The notes: generated by a model from the letters alone, not told the origin. A DNA stretch of 64,000 bases from Burkholderiaceae bacterium (GCA_031253795.1 JAIRVR010000055.1:1-64000); one strand, 5' to 3'. Shown: positions 8,682 to 18,153, counted from the stretch's first letter. Numbers and translations are program-made.

Positions 8682-9767
8682 TCAGATGTAGGGATAGGCG
8701 TCATCGTCGTCTTGCGCCTCGGGGTCGGCGGTATCTGCGGCGCTGTCGATCCGTGCGGGGTCAGGCGCATAGCCACTGCGGCAGCGGTACAGACCCCGGG
8801 TCTCGTCGGTTTCGGCGTGCCAGAGCAGCTGTTCCAGGTGCGTGAGGCGGTGCGGGCTGATCCACTCGCCCAGAGAGTAGACCGACTCCACGAAACGCAG
8901 CGGCGTCGTGGCATCGCGGGTGTTGAGCACCTCACCCGCCGCATGCCGTGGCGATAGCGCCGCATAGCCCACCGGGATGGGCACGGTCCAGCCGCTGCCG
9001 GGGCCGCGCCAAGGGTCGGCCCATGGCTGCTTGCCGTCGGCGAGCGGGGGCTGGCCTTCACCGGGTGCCACGGGCTCGTGGTTGAAGCGCGCGGCATGCA
9101 GCCAGGCGTCGAGCAAGGTGGTCGGCCCCACCTCTTTCTGCAGCCTGCGAAGACGGTCGGCCAGCAGATCGTCACGCCCCACCAGGGCAAAGCCCGGCAA
9201 CCACTGGCGCCGCCATTCACGGAACTGGCGGCTGCGTTCCGTCGCATCCTCGGCCAGCACGGCCAGCCGCGGACGAACACGCCTGCCGGGTGCGGCACGT
9301 GATGGCAGCAGGCTTCCGCCCGCCACACGCATCTGCGACAGCACCTTGCCAGCCTCATCGACCCATTGCTGCAGTTGCCCATCGGCGCCCTGCACCAGGG
9401 TCGGAGCCGAGCCGGGTGTACGCTTTTCCGAAACGGTGAAGACCAGGGAGATGTCCAGATGGATACGGCCTTCCTCGACAATGGCGGCCGTGCTGCCGTC
9501 CTTGTCCACGGGATTGCGTGTGAGGTTGAAGCTGCGCACATAGCCCTGGGTCACCTGCTCTTGGTGGTGATGGCAGACAACACCTACCGCATGCAGGCGC
9601 AAGGGAACTTCGGCCTGCGCCAGCTTGCGCTCCAAGGCCCACATCAGGCCGGTGAAGGCCGTGATCGATGGGAAGCCGTGGGTGAGCGGGCTGGAGATGG
9701 CGTTGGCGTTCTGTACGCGCAGATGGGGGAAGGTCAGGACAGCCTGCGGTTGTGGCGATGGCATCAT
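8682..9767 (-). CDS. cas5f: Type I-F Cascade subunit Cas5f (Csy2)
   Basis: A 361-residue Csy2, which caps the crRNA 5' handle together with Cas8f. The N-terminus LTFPHLRVQNANAISSPLTHGFPS is the family signature, followed by a conserved stretch around VVCHHHQEQVTQGYVRSFNLTRNP. It overlaps the end of cas8f by four bases (ATGA), showing translational coupling. The last 25 residues are very acidic (DPEAQDDDDAYPYI) and may be a lineage-specific tail. It lies in the standard I-F order. Confidence 0.94.
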   Translation of the reverse strand: MMPSPQPQAVLTFPHLRVQNANAISSPLTHGFPSITAFTGLMWALERKLAQAEVPLRLHAVGVVCHHHQEQVTQGYVRSFNLTRNPVDKDGSTAAIVEEGRIHLDISLVFTVSEKRTPGSAPTLVQGADGQLQQWVDEAGKVLSQMRVAGGSLLPSRAAPGRRVRPRLAVLAEDATERSRQFREWRRQWLPGFALVGRDDLLADRLRRLQKEVGPTTLLDAWLHAARFNHEPVAPGEGQPPLADGKQPWADPWRGPGSGWTVPIPVGYAALSPRHAAGEVLNTRDATTPLRFVESVYSLGEWISPHRLTHLEQLLWHAETDETRGLYRCRSGYAPDPARIDSAADTADPEAQDDDDAYPYI

Positions 9768-11161
9768 TCCGTTCCCCCCCTCTGCATCACCAGTTCATCG
9801 TGCGTTTTGCGGATAGGGATATAGGCCGGTGCATCCAGCCTTTTGCGCAGTTCACGCAGTTGCTGCACAAAGCCATCCTCGTCGGTCAGCAGTTCCTTCT
9901 TCCACTCGCGCGCCTCGGCATCACCCACGGGCAATTGGCCGAAGAGCTGGCTGTTGAGCCAGTTGGCGAAGCGCCTGCCCACCTGGGCCGGCCAGTCCAT
10001 CCGCAACCAGTCGCGCGCGAATTCGGCCTCGCCATTCAGTTCCGAACGCAAGGGATCCAGCCACAGCTGCTCTTCACGCACCAGATTGCCGAAACGCTCC
10101 GCATCGCGGGTCCAACCAGCGGCAAGTGCCTGCTGGACCTCTCCGCCCAGGGACACCATTTCATCGATCAAGGCATCGATCAGCGACGCGCGGCGTTCAC
10201 GCGTCTGGAGGTTGGGCTCCGGGTCGCTCGCCAGAAAGGCCCGCAGCTCACGCACCGTCCTGCGCACCTCGGGCCGTGCAACGAACAGCTTGTCGAACAC
10301 GGAGCTGGCATGCAGAGGCAGCCGCACATCGCTGCTGCGCCAGACGGGCGGCAGCGAGGCCATCAGATAGTTCACCCCGCCACGCTCGCTATTGAGCTGC
10401 GAGATGTTCTGTGGTTTGGTGCCCCCCATCTTCTGGACGGCCAGCCCCGGGTAGTCATGGAACACGCCGCCGTGGGCCTTGCGCTCGCGCCGGGCCTGGC
10501 GGGCGGCCTTGTTGGCTTCGCCAAAGCGGTCTTCCTGCACCTGCGCATGCACCGCATGCGCCAGCGAGGTGGCGAACAATGGCGCCAGCAATTCATAGCC
10601 CGTATCCGCACAGGCATCGCTGCCCGTCAGCCAATACAGCTGCTTGGCCCGTGTGTGCGAACTGGGGCCGCCCGCGCGCGGCTGCGTCAGGCCCACGAAG
10701 GCATCGCGCAGACCCGCTGCCTGTTCCGGATCGTCATGCAGGGCCTGGAGCGCGCCTTCATCATTCGCAATCAATGCGGCCAACAGGCTGGTTCCATCCA
10801 CTTCGAGCTTGAGGAATTTGTGGACATCAAGCGCCGCCGCATTGCCCACCACGTCGCCCGCGAAGGACTGCTCCAGCGCATGGCTGCCCAGCTCCTGCAG
10901 CGCAGGCAGGCTGGCCGGGTCCACATAGAGATTGGTGCCGCGTGCGTCGGGGTGTATGGGTTTGAGGGAGTGGGTGACGGCCTGGATTTGTGCCACCCGC
11001 CGGGCAGCGTCTTCCAGCCAGGCCGCTCGCTGATGCTGAACCAGTAACTCCTGGCGCTTGGAATCGTCCTGTTCCAGTTTGTCCAGCTTGGCTTGCAAGC
11101 GCTCCTGGATAAAGATCGCGATCGCGTCATGCCAGCGCATGGCACGTGGGTAAGGTGGCAT
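9764..11161 (-). CDS. cas8f: Type I-F Cascade large subunit Cas8f (Csy1)
   Basis: A 465-residue Csy1, which recognises the CC-type protospacer-adjacent motif and pairs with Cas5f at the foot of the complex. Conserved segments include HPDARGTNLY near residue 70, KFLKLEVDG, the GGTKPQNISQLNSERGG motif in the middle and LPPVWRSSDVRLP. It begins after an AGGAGGAAC ribosome site. Unlike most I-F loci it does not follow cas2-3 directly: 549 bases containing an opposite-strand antitoxin-like gene intervene. The Cascade half may therefore have its own promoter, though I could not pick a convincing one in 11162-11260. Confidence 0.95.
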   Translation of the reverse strand: MPPYPRAMRWHDAIAIFIQERLQAKLDKLEQDDSKRQELLVQHQRAAWLEDAARRVAQIQAVTHSLKPIHPDARGTNLYVDPASLPALQELGSHALEQSFAGDVVGNAAALDVHKFLKLEVDGTSLLAALIANDEGALQALHDDPEQAAGLRDAFVGLTQPRAGGPSSHTRAKQLYWLTGSDACADTGYELLAPLFATSLAHAVHAQVQEDRFGEANKAARQARRERKAHGGVFHDYPGLAVQKMGGTKPQNISQLNSERGGVNYLMASLPPVWRSSDVRLPLHASSVFDKLFVARPEVRRTVRELRAFLASDPEPNLQTRERRASLIDALIDEMVSLGGEVQQALAAGWTRDAERFGNLVREEQLWLDPLRSELNGEAEFARDWLRMDWPAQVGRRFANWLNSQLFGQLPVGDAEAREWKKELLTDEDGFVQQLRELRKRLDAPAYIPIRKTHDELVMQRGGTE

Positions 11162-11409
11162 TGCTTGTTCCTCCTTGATGGTCTTCCAATTGCCTTGTTA
11201 CGTATGCGGAATCTCTCATCACTTCATTTTTTGTCTGCCATTACCACTGACGAGCAGTGCCAGACCGGCTCTTGCACACGGCGCTCCCACCAACCATGCC
11301 AACCGCGTTGACGACGTTGGCCTTCGATGCGCGCTGCTCCCCAGGCAACGTGGGAGCCGGTGCCTCCCGGCCATGGGGGGCGCGGGAGAAAGGCAGGCTC
11401 AAGAACGTC
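11162..11409. other. Intergenic gap between cas8f and the HigA-like gene
   Basis: A 248-base region where the two genes diverge. It is less GC-rich near 11200-11260. In the frame of the HigA-like gene, 52 extra residues are open upstream, including FDARCSPGN, which faintly resembles the SPPGN motif of HigB/RelE-type toxins; this could be a toxin remnant or chance. I looked for a degenerate I-F repeat that could encode a crRNA-like regulator and found only a weak GGCAG-plus-A-tract match on the complement strand, which I do not call. Confidence 0.4.
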
Positions 11410-11706
11410 ATGCGCCCCGCTCACCCTGGCGAAGTGCTGCGCGAGGACTATCTGAAGCCCATGGGATTGATCGCCGACGCCTTGGCCAGGCAGTTGCAAG
11501 TCCCCGCCTCCTGCATCAACGACATCGTTCTGGAACGGCGCGGCATCACGGCCGACACCGCACTGCGGCTGAGCCACTTCTTTGGTGGCGATGCACAGTC
11601 CTGGCTGAACCTGCAGACTGCCTATGACTTGCGCCCGGCAGCGCTGAACGAGGTATTGCAGGCGTTCGTGAGGCAGGTTCATCCAATGCGACTCCATCCC
11701 GACTGA
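11410..11706 (+). CDS. HigA family antitoxin-like Xre/HTH protein inside the cas locus
   Basis: A 98-residue HigA-type protein. It opens with MRPAHPGEVLREDYLKPMG, the hallmark of HigA antitoxins, followed by a helix-turn-helix (ADALARQLQVPASCINDIVLERRGITADTALRLSHFFG) and the conserved SWLNLQTAYDL. HigA proteins neutralise HigB mRNA interferases and repress their own operon. No intact HigB gene lies next to it, which is unusual because higB normally comes first. Its stop is only three bases from the cas2-3 stop on the other strand, so the gene lies tail to tail with cas2-3 and head to head with cas8f. It may regulate cas transcription, or be the survivor of a broken toxin-antitoxin pair. Confidence 0.85.
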   Translation: MRPAHPGEVLREDYLKPMGLIADALARQLQVPASCINDIVLERRGITADTALRLSHFFGGDAQSWLNLQTAYDLRPAALNEVLQAFVRQVHPMRLHPD

Positions 11707-11709
11707 TCC

Positions 11710-14700
11710 TCAGTTCTGGCCTACAAAGCCCAGCATGCCATGCCAGCGCCAGCCCTGGGCCTTGTCTGGCAGGCTGACCGTGGCGTACCGCGCTGCACAT
11801 GCCGCCAGCGATATCCCCTTGCTTTCCGCCAGGGCCACCAATTCCTCCATCAGGTCGACCTGCCCCCAGGGCGTGACTGCCCCCTGGCCCTGTGATGCCA
11901 GGGGCACCTGGTGCAACAGGCTTTCCTGCACCGGCACATACAGCTTGTCCCCGCGCCGTGGGCCATCAACGACCCGGTGCAGGTGCAAGGCATCCTCTTC
12001 ATCATTTGGCAGAAACACCACGTCCACGCGGGGCAGCGGGTCGTAGCGAAAACGCTGGAACTGCGGCAGCAGGCCGGTGAGCCATAGCCGTGCGGGGCTG
12101 GCCCAGCACAGGCTGGCAGAACGCAGGACGGATGCCGCATCGGGGCTATCTGCCGGGCGCGGCAGCATGCTTTCGTGCATGCGGGCATGCTCCAGGTCCA
12201 CGAGATGCCTGCTGGGGCTGAACTGCTCCAAGGCCACTTGGATGCGTGCACGGGCGTCCACGGCCCAGAGCGGCTCGCCGTGGGTGTGCTTGGCCAGCAA
12301 GGATTGCAGATCGTGGGAACGCAGGTGAAAGTGCCTCGCCATATCCGCCGGGTCGCTGACCCTGTCCATTTCGAAACCTGGCTTGCAGAATGCCGCCCGG
12401 CCCGGCGGCTGCTCGAAGGCCCGCAGGTTGCTGTCTAGCACCCGCATATTGGCCTGCTCCACCGGACCGGCCCGATGGCGACGGACACGTCCGGCCAGCT
12501 GGATCAGCGAGCGCATGGATGAGGGCTCGACGACGGCCCAGTCATAGTCATGGTCGCGCCCCACTTCGGTGACGGGAGATCCCAGCACGATGAAAAGGTG
12601 ATGGGGCTCTGGGCTGGCATCGAGCAACGCGCGTATGGCCGGCCGCTGAAAGACCGGGTCTATGCCATCGGGGGCGCGCCGGTCCAGGACGGTGTCCAGT
12701 TGCCGCTCGATGCTGGAGCGCGCCAGCAGCGGAAATTGCGAGTGGTAGACGCACAGGTGTATCCGCACATCCGGTACGGGCGCACCCTGGCCGTACATGG
12801 CCAGGGCCACGTCGAACAAAGGCTCGATATTGGCCATGCGAACCAGTCCGAAGCTCACACGCTTGCCGCTGGCGGGATCGATACCGTGGTTGCGGGGCTG
12901 CTGATGCAATTGCCATGCATGCTCCAGCGCAATGCGTGCGAAATCCCGACGCCGCTCGGCCTGGCCCAGCGCCTGCCAGCCAGCCGGCAGGGCAGCGATG
13001 CAAGCCAGACGTCGCACCTCGGCTCTGGCAAGCCGGGCCACGCGCTTTTGGACAAAACCCTCATGGCCCGAGCGAAACCCCGGGCCATCCGCGCAATCCA
13101 GCGCCTGCTGGTGGAATTCGTCCACCCACAGGCAGCAGATGGCCGTGGGCTCGCCAGGCCGCTCGCCACGATGCCGCTGGTGGATCTGGCGCCCGGCGCG
13201 GTAGGCGAGGTATAGCCCTTGCACCAGGGCAGGAGGCAAGGTGGCGGATGACAGCAGCACGCGCGCGCCCAGCAACCCCGCCCAGTGCACCAGCCGCGTG
13301 AGCGCCGGCAGATCACCCATGTCGAAATCATCGGGTTCATCCAGGACCAGGTCACCCGTCATGAGCCTCAGCATGGGGGCGATCTGCCGGCCACCGCGCA
13401 GGCTTTCCGTGGCGGGCGTGAGATGGTCCACGGTGCAGGCCAGCACCGGCGCTGCAAGCAGCGAGCGCACCTGGGCATCGTCGGTCAGGCGCTGCAGCAG
13501 CGGGTGCCGGTCGTCGCCTTCGAAGAGCACCTGGCCTCCTTCGTCCAGAAGTGCCTGGCGCGAGGCCGATCCCGTGGCTTGCGCCTGTGCCTCCCAGTGC
13601 TCGAACAGCGCACGGCTGGCGGCACCGCCCACCTTGATGGCCAGTTGATCGTTGCCCAGGCCCAGGTCGTTCTGGAACACTCGCCCCGTCTGCAGCGTGA
13701 GCGTGCGCAGGCCGATGGCAAAGGCGCAGCGCATGCCCACGCCCGGATCGGCCAGGGCGTTCATGATGCGGGCATTGCCCAAGGTCTTGCCGCAGCCCGT
13801 GGAGGCCATGTTGACAATGAAGCCGCCCTGCCTGGCCGTACGGTGGCGTACGCTGGCCGCCAGGTCGGCGGCCTTGTCCTGCCACTGAAAGTGCGCATTG
13901 GTGCTGCGCTTTTGAAGGCCGCGATGGCCGCGCAGGGCCGGCAGACTGCGTGCCAGGGTGGGCAGAGAGCGCGCCACCAGCGCGGCATGGGCCTGCACGC
14001 CCAGCAGATGCTCGTCCAGCGTCTGGTTGAAGGCAGGAGCCATGCCATGGCGTTGCCGTGTGTTCGCGTACAGCGGATAACCGGTGCTGCGGTATGGCTG
14101 GCGACGCGCTTCGTCCTCGATGCTGGAGTAATGGTGATCGGCCAGCATCAGGCACAGGCGCGAGAGGTGCAGCGTGAACGGATCGCCAAGGCCAGTCACA
14201 TCGAAGGTGCTGCCCATCATTTCCTGCAGTTTGAGCGCGTAGCGCGCCGCCTGCTTTCGCCAGGGTGCCATGGTCACGGGAAGTCCCAGAGGAAATTCCC
14301 AATGGGCCTGCACCTTCACCGGCTCTGCTTTCTCGCGTGGCTCGTTCCAATCAGCGCTGATACGTTGCAGAAGCTGCTCGATCTCGTTGCCATTGACAAA
14401 GCGGGGCCGCGCGCCAAAACGACCGTAGTTGCGGCGATCAGGCTCCAGGTCGTCGCCGGATTCATGCCGGCCCACGCTGACCGGCATGCAGGGCAGCCGG
14501 TGGTGCGTCAGCACCAGCCAGGCCACAGCGGTGGCCAGCGGCGGCAGGGTCTTGAACGGTGGATGGGCCTGGGCCTGCGGCTCATCCAGCCCGTCGCGCA
14601 GCAAACGGCCACCCAGGTGGTCCAGCCATTGGGCCTCGAAGTCCCGCGGATCGGTGGCACCGTCCACGCAGGCAGCCAACCTGCGCAGCCACTGTGCATC

Positions 14701-15195
14701 GTCATCCTGGCCCACGAACGCCTGGAACAAGCGCACCGATACCCACTCGTGGCGATAGTGATTGCGTTCGCGCAGGCCTGGGTTCATCAGCCTGTCCTGA
14801 AATGCCCTGGTGGCCTTGCCCAGGTCATGTATCAGGGCCGCCAGCGCAGCCAATGCCGTTATCAGCGGCAAATGGTGCCAGTGGCTTTCGTCCCCGGCAC
14901 GCAGGACGTTGCTGGCCGTGGTGTTGGTAGGCACGGCGCCTTCGGCATTGAACTGGCGCGCATCCCCCACGATCCATAGCAGCTCGCTGTGATCGCGGCC
15001 CCGTATCCAATGGCAGGCCACGGCCGTGTTCTTGCGCGCGCTCTGGCGCAGCAGCCTGCGAATGGTATCGAGACCCTCCGCCGTAATGGGCGTCTGCCAG
15101 GTGCGGTCACCGCGCCGCTCCGCAAATTGATCAAGGATGCGACGCGTTTCCGTGAGAGCCCGCTTATTGCATTGGGACACAAAGAGCACGTTCAC
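11710..15195 (-). CDS. cas3: CRISPR-associated Cas2-Cas3 fusion helicase/nuclease
   Basis: A 1161-residue I-F Cas2-3. The N-terminal roughly 95 residues (MNVLFVSQCNKRALTETRRIL) form the fused Cas2 domain that binds Cas1. An HD nuclease domain follows, with HDLGK at about 123-127. A superfamily 2 helicase comes next: Walker A ASTGCGKT near 465, a DEPDD-type Walker B near 620, SSAT near 649 and a motif VI arginine finger region LAGRVRRHR. Cas3 unwinds and degrades DNA marked by Cascade, while the Cas2 part works in spacer integration. It overlaps the cas1 stop by four bases. All key motifs look intact. Confidence 0.96.
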   Translation of the reverse strand: MNVLFVSQCNKRALTETRRILDQFAERRGDRTWQTPITAEGLDTIRRLLRQSARKNTAVACHWIRGRDHSELLWIVGDARQFNAEGAVPTNTTASNVLRAGDESHWHHLPLITALAALAALIHDLGKATRAFQDRLMNPGLRERNHYRHEWVSVRLFQAFVGQDDDAQWLRRLAACVDGATDPRDFEAQWLDHLGGRLLRDGLDEPQAQAHPPFKTLPPLATAVAWLVLTHHRLPCMPVSVGRHESGDDLEPDRRNYGRFGARPRFVNGNEIEQLLQRISADWNEPREKAEPVKVQAHWEFPLGLPVTMAPWRKQAARYALKLQEMMGSTFDVTGLGDPFTLHLSRLCLMLADHHYSSIEDEARRQPYRSTGYPLYANTRQRHGMAPAFNQTLDEHLLGVQAHAALVARSLPTLARSLPALRGHRGLQKRSTNAHFQWQDKAADLAASVRHRTARQGGFIVNMASTGCGKTLGNARIMNALADPGVGMRCAFAIGLRTLTLQTGRVFQNDLGLGNDQLAIKVGGAASRALFEHWEAQAQATGSASRQALLDEGGQVLFEGDDRHPLLQRLTDDAQVRSLLAAPVLACTVDHLTPATESLRGGRQIAPMLRLMTGDLVLDEPDDFDMGDLPALTRLVHWAGLLGARVLLSSATLPPALVQGLYLAYRAGRQIHQRHRGERPGEPTAICCLWVDEFHQQALDCADGPGFRSGHEGFVQKRVARLARAEVRRLACIAALPAGWQALGQAERRRDFARIALEHAWQLHQQPRNHGIDPASGKRVSFGLVRMANIEPLFDVALAMYGQGAPVPDVRIHLCVYHSQFPLLARSSIERQLDTVLDRRAPDGIDPVFQRPAIRALLDASPEPHHLFIVLGSPVTEVGRDHDYDWAVVEPSSMRSLIQLAGRVRRHRAGPVEQANMRVLDSNLRAFEQPPGRAAFCKPGFEMDRVSDPADMARHFHLRSHDLQSLLAKHTHGEPLWAVDARARIQVALEQFSPSRHLVDLEHARMHESMLPRPADSPDAASVLRSASLCWASPARLWLTGLLPQFQRFRYDPLPRVDVVFLPNDEEDALHLHRVVDGPRRGDKLYVPVQESLLHQVPLASQGQGAVTPWGQVDLMEELVALAESKGISLAACAARYATVSLPDKAQGWRWHGMLGFVGQN

Positions 15196-16190
15196 GCCCC
15201 GGCCTCCCGCGGTGTCGCTGCGGCCATGCGCGCCGTATCGATCGCAATGCGCTTGAGCGTGTCAATGATGAAGTCCAAAGACTCGCTGCGTGTGAGTGCC
15301 TCGATGCATTGGCGGCGAAACTGCTGTTCGTCGTCGCCGCGCATGGCAGACAGAAACGCCTGCGGGAGGATGGCAGCATCCTTGACCAGATCCGCCGCGT
15401 CAAATACCAGGCCGCCGCGCCGGGTCTTGCCGTGCAGTACGGCAAGACCATGCGGCAAGCCCAGAACCCAGGTGGCCGTGGCGCCCAGCCCGTAGGCGAG
15501 GTAGTTGCCATGGTCCAGAAAACGGTTGGCCGCATCAGTGCCGGTACCGCGCTTGGCACGCGTGAAATCGCCATAGCCCACGGCATCCACCGCGAGCTTG
15601 AACAAGGCCTTGGTCAGGCGGGCCTCATCGGTCAGCAGCGTCATCACATCGGGAGCATTGGAAATCAGCACCGTGAATTGCTGAATCAGGGCCTTGAGTC
15701 GCTCCATGTCCACAGAAAACCCCGCTTCGCGCAGCGCACGTGCGCCCCACTCCAATTGCAGCCGCTGCAATCTCCAAGTCTGCAACTGCCGGGCCGCATG
15801 CAGGCGCAATCCATCGTCGAACCAGAATTGGACCCAGGCTTGCAGATATTCGGTCGGGCGGTATTCACTTTGCGGAGTGAGCCATGCCACCTCTACATCT
15901 ACCTCATTGGCGCTGAACAGAGGCGTTCCGCCGCCACCACAAAATCCGACCAGTACACCTGCCTTGGCAAGTTCCCGCATGGCAGCCTGCGTCAGGGATG
16001 TTCCCGTTCCGAGCAGCAGGCTGGTGGTGTTGGCAATGGGAATATTCCAATAGAGGCTCTTCTTTCCAGCGTCGGTCACGTATTCCACCCGGCCACCATT
16101 GACCAGGACACGGCAGTGCTCGAGGTAGTAGATGTTGGCCCGCTTGGAATGAAGAATGGTCTTGAGATCCTGGCCTTTGATGTCCTGCAT
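15192..16190 (-). CDS. cas1: Type I-F CRISPR integrase Cas1
   Basis: A 332-residue Cas1, the metal-dependent integrase that inserts new spacers at the leader end together with Cas2-3. The N-terminal strand domain includes RANIYYLEHCRVLV, and the helical catalytic domain contains the conserved RFLDHGNYLAYG, LPHGLAVLHG and GGLVFDAADLVKD segments. It is the first gene of the leftward cas operon, preceded by a GGGAGG ribosome site and a short AT-rich stretch (16191-16253) that should hold the promoter. Its start is shielded from the neighbouring leftward gene by that gene's terminator. Confidence 0.95.
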   Translation of the reverse strand: MQDIKGQDLKTILHSKRANIYYLEHCRVLVNGGRVEYVTDAGKKSLYWNIPIANTTSLLLGTGTSLTQAAMRELAKAGVLVGFCGGGGTPLFSANEVDVEVAWLTPQSEYRPTEYLQAWVQFWFDDGLRLHAARQLQTWRLQRLQLEWGARALREAGFSVDMERLKALIQQFTVLISNAPDVMTLLTDEARLTKALFKLAVDAVGYGDFTRAKRGTGTDAANRFLDHGNYLAYGLGATATWVLGLPHGLAVLHGKTRRGGLVFDAADLVKDAAILPQAFLSAMRGDDEQQFRRQCIEALTRSESLDFIIDTLKRIAIDTARMAAATPREAGA

Positions 16191-16253
16191 GGCAGCCTCC
16201 CGTCACAATTTGTATCAAATCTTCAATACCCTTTTATCACCCTCCAACGTCAT

Positions 16254-16284
16254 AAAAAAAGCGCCTCGCTTTCACGAGGCGCTT
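16254..16284 (-). terminator. Rho-independent terminator of the M20 peptidase gene
   Basis: AAGCGCCTCG and CGAGGCGCTT form a ten-base-pair stem around a six-base loop, followed on the complement strand by a run of U. It lies 26 bases after the peptidase stop codon and separates it from the cas operon. Confidence 0.88.
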
Positions 16285-16309
16285 GCGGACAATTCCGTGG
16301 ATCCCAGAC

Positions 16310-18076
16310 TCACTGCATCTGCGCCAGACTCCCGATCCGCACCAGCATTTCCGTGAACATTTGCATATCGGCGCGCAGGTCGGGCAGTTCCTTGTATTCC
16401 AGCGCGTTGTGGGCCGTGTATTTCTTGCCCGGCATGGCGGGACCGAAGTTGATGGCGTTGGGCATGAGCTTGGCCGTGGTGCTGCCGGCCGTGGGCACGG
16501 GCTTGGCGTCCAGGCCCGTGGTGTCGCCGAAGATGTTGAGCAGGGTGGACAGCCATGCGCCCTGGGGGTCACGCGCCATCCAGTTGCCCTGGGTGTAGTG
16601 CAGGGCCAGGGGAACCTTGGCGACCTCGCTCCAGCGCGTGATGCGCTGCTCGACCTCGGCGCGCAGCTGCTCGGGGCTCTTGCCGCGCGGCATGCGCACG
16701 TTGGTGGTGACTTCGAGCTTGCTATCCGCGGCCTTGATGAGGTTGGGCGACAGGGTCAGCGGGCCCATGAAGTCGTCCGCGTAGGCCACACCCAGCTGCC
16801 TGCCCAGGTAATCCAGGCCGAAGGCACCGTTGATGTAGCGCAGGGCCTGGCTGTAGGCGTTGGACTGGACCAGGGCGTCGCCCTGGGCGGGCAGCAGCAC
16901 CTGCTGCAGGAACAGGGCCAGGCGCGGCACGGGGTTGACGCCCTCCTCGGGGCGCGAGCCATGGGCCGAGGTGCCGGTGACCTTGACCGTGGCCGTGCCG
17001 CCGCTGTGCTGGATGTCGATGGCAAAGGCCCCGCCCTGGGCGGAGTGGCGGCGGACGAAGTCCTCACGCGCGGTCTGCAGGCGCGCGGCAATGGCCGCGA
17101 TGGCGGCTTCGTCGCTGGCGGTGATGGCCGCCGTGGCGGTCTGGGCGATGGCATTGGCCGATGCGGCACCGGCCAGGGCCGTGATGGCCGGACGGGCGGG
17201 ATCGGTCTTCACTTCGTCGAAGACGGCCTTGAGCGCGCCCGAGCCTTTTTCGGCGACCACGGCCGGGTACTTGCTGTCGAGCACGATGTTGTAGGCCGGC
17301 AGGGTGGTCTTGCCCTGGTAGTACTTCATCGCGTCGCCGCCCGTCTCTTCCGTGGTCTCGATCATGAGGCGGATGCCGCGCGACAGCGGCAGGCCGCTGT
17401 CCTTGACGGCCTTCATGGCAAACAGCACGGTGGCGATGGAGCCCTTGTCGTCGATGGTGCCGCGCCCATAGAGCCTGTCGCCCATGCGCGTGACCTTGAA
17501 GGGATCGATGGCCTGGCCGTCCAGCACCCATTCGGCGGGCACGACGGGCACGACGTCGGCATGGGTGAGGATGCCGAATTCATCGCTGCCGGCGCCCGGC
17601 CGGTTCGCGGCCAGGGTGACTTCGAAGATGCGGTTGTCCACGTTGCGGTATTGCAGGCCGAAGTCCCTGGCCATTTGCTGCACCAGCTCGCCAAAGGCGA
17701 GGATGGCGGGGCTTTCGTGGGGCGGCACCTGGGGTTCGCGCACGGTGGGCAGGGCGACCATGCGCTCGATGCTGGCCAGCACGGCCTGCTCCTGTGCCAG
17801 GCGCGTGTACAGGCCCAGCAGGCGGGCGATGTTGGTGAGGTCATCGCCGGCCAGCACGGCGCCGGCCGCATGGCGCTGCACGGCCTGGGCGACTTCGGGC
17901 TGCGAGGCCGCGGCCTGCCGCAGGAAGCCGGCGAAATCGGTGGGCCTGGCCTGCGCCTGGGCCAGCGCGTCCAGCGCGGGCTTCTTGAGGGTTTCGGCGC
18001 CGGCCGCGCCGCCCCACGCCAGGGCGATGCTCATGGCAAGGGCCAGGGTGGAGGCTTTGAACGGGTGGTTCTTCAT
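16310..18076 (-). CDS. Exported M20 family dipeptidase
   Basis: A 588-residue zinc metallopeptidase of the M20 family, dipeptidase (PepV/Sapep-like) group. A signal peptide covers the first 26 residues (KASTLALAMSIALAWGGAAGAE). Metal and catalytic motifs are present: GILTHADVVPVV, GRGTIDDKG and the TTEETGGDA segment with the general-base glutamates. A dimerisation/lid insertion carries GTSAHGSRPEEG. It probably cleaves short peptides in the periplasm. The start at 18076 was chosen for the signal peptide; the frame stays open upstream only as a shadow of the next genes. It is followed by a strong terminator. Confidence 0.9.
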   Translation of the reverse strand: MKNHPFKASTLALAMSIALAWGGAAGAETLKKPALDALAQAQARPTDFAGFLRQAAASQPEVAQAVQRHAAGAVLAGDDLTNIARLLGLYTRLAQEQAVLASIERMVALPTVREPQVPPHESPAILAFGELVQQMARDFGLQYRNVDNRIFEVTLAANRPGAGSDEFGILTHADVVPVVPAEWVLDGQAIDPFKVTRMGDRLYGRGTIDDKGSIATVLFAMKAVKDSGLPLSRGIRLMIETTEETGGDAMKYYQGKTTLPAYNIVLDSKYPAVVAEKGSGALKAVFDEVKTDPARPAITALAGAASANAIAQTATAAITASDEAAIAAIAARLQTAREDFVRRHSAQGGAFAIDIQHSGGTATVKVTGTSAHGSRPEEGVNPVPRLALFLQQVLLPAQGDALVQSNAYSQALRYINGAFGLDYLGRQLGVAYADDFMGPLTLSPNLIKAADSKLEVTTNVRMPRGKSPEQLRAEVEQRITRWSEVAKVPLALHYTQGNWMARDPQGAWLSTLLNIFGDTTGLDAKPVPTAGSTTAKLMPNAINFGPAMPGKKYTAHNALEYKELPDLRADMQMFTEMLVRIGSLAQMQ

Positions 18077-18153
18077 GGTCGGTCTGTCGGTGAATGCTGA
18101 GGCCGCAAGAATACGGGCATTGCAGCACTTGCCGGACCGGCCGACGCCGCAAA

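Noticed and set aside
11201-11280. A possible degenerate I-F repeat encoding a crRNA-like regulator (CreTA/CreR type) between cas8f and the HigA-like gene
   Set aside because: Only a GGCAG followed by an A-rich tract is shared; the CTGCC partner at the right distance and the rest of the repeat are missing. The upstream region of cas1 also gave only a chance-level match.
16283-18100. A 605-codon rightward frame opposite the M20 peptidase
   Set aside because: The leftward frame has a signal peptide and all metal motifs; this one is a compositional shadow.
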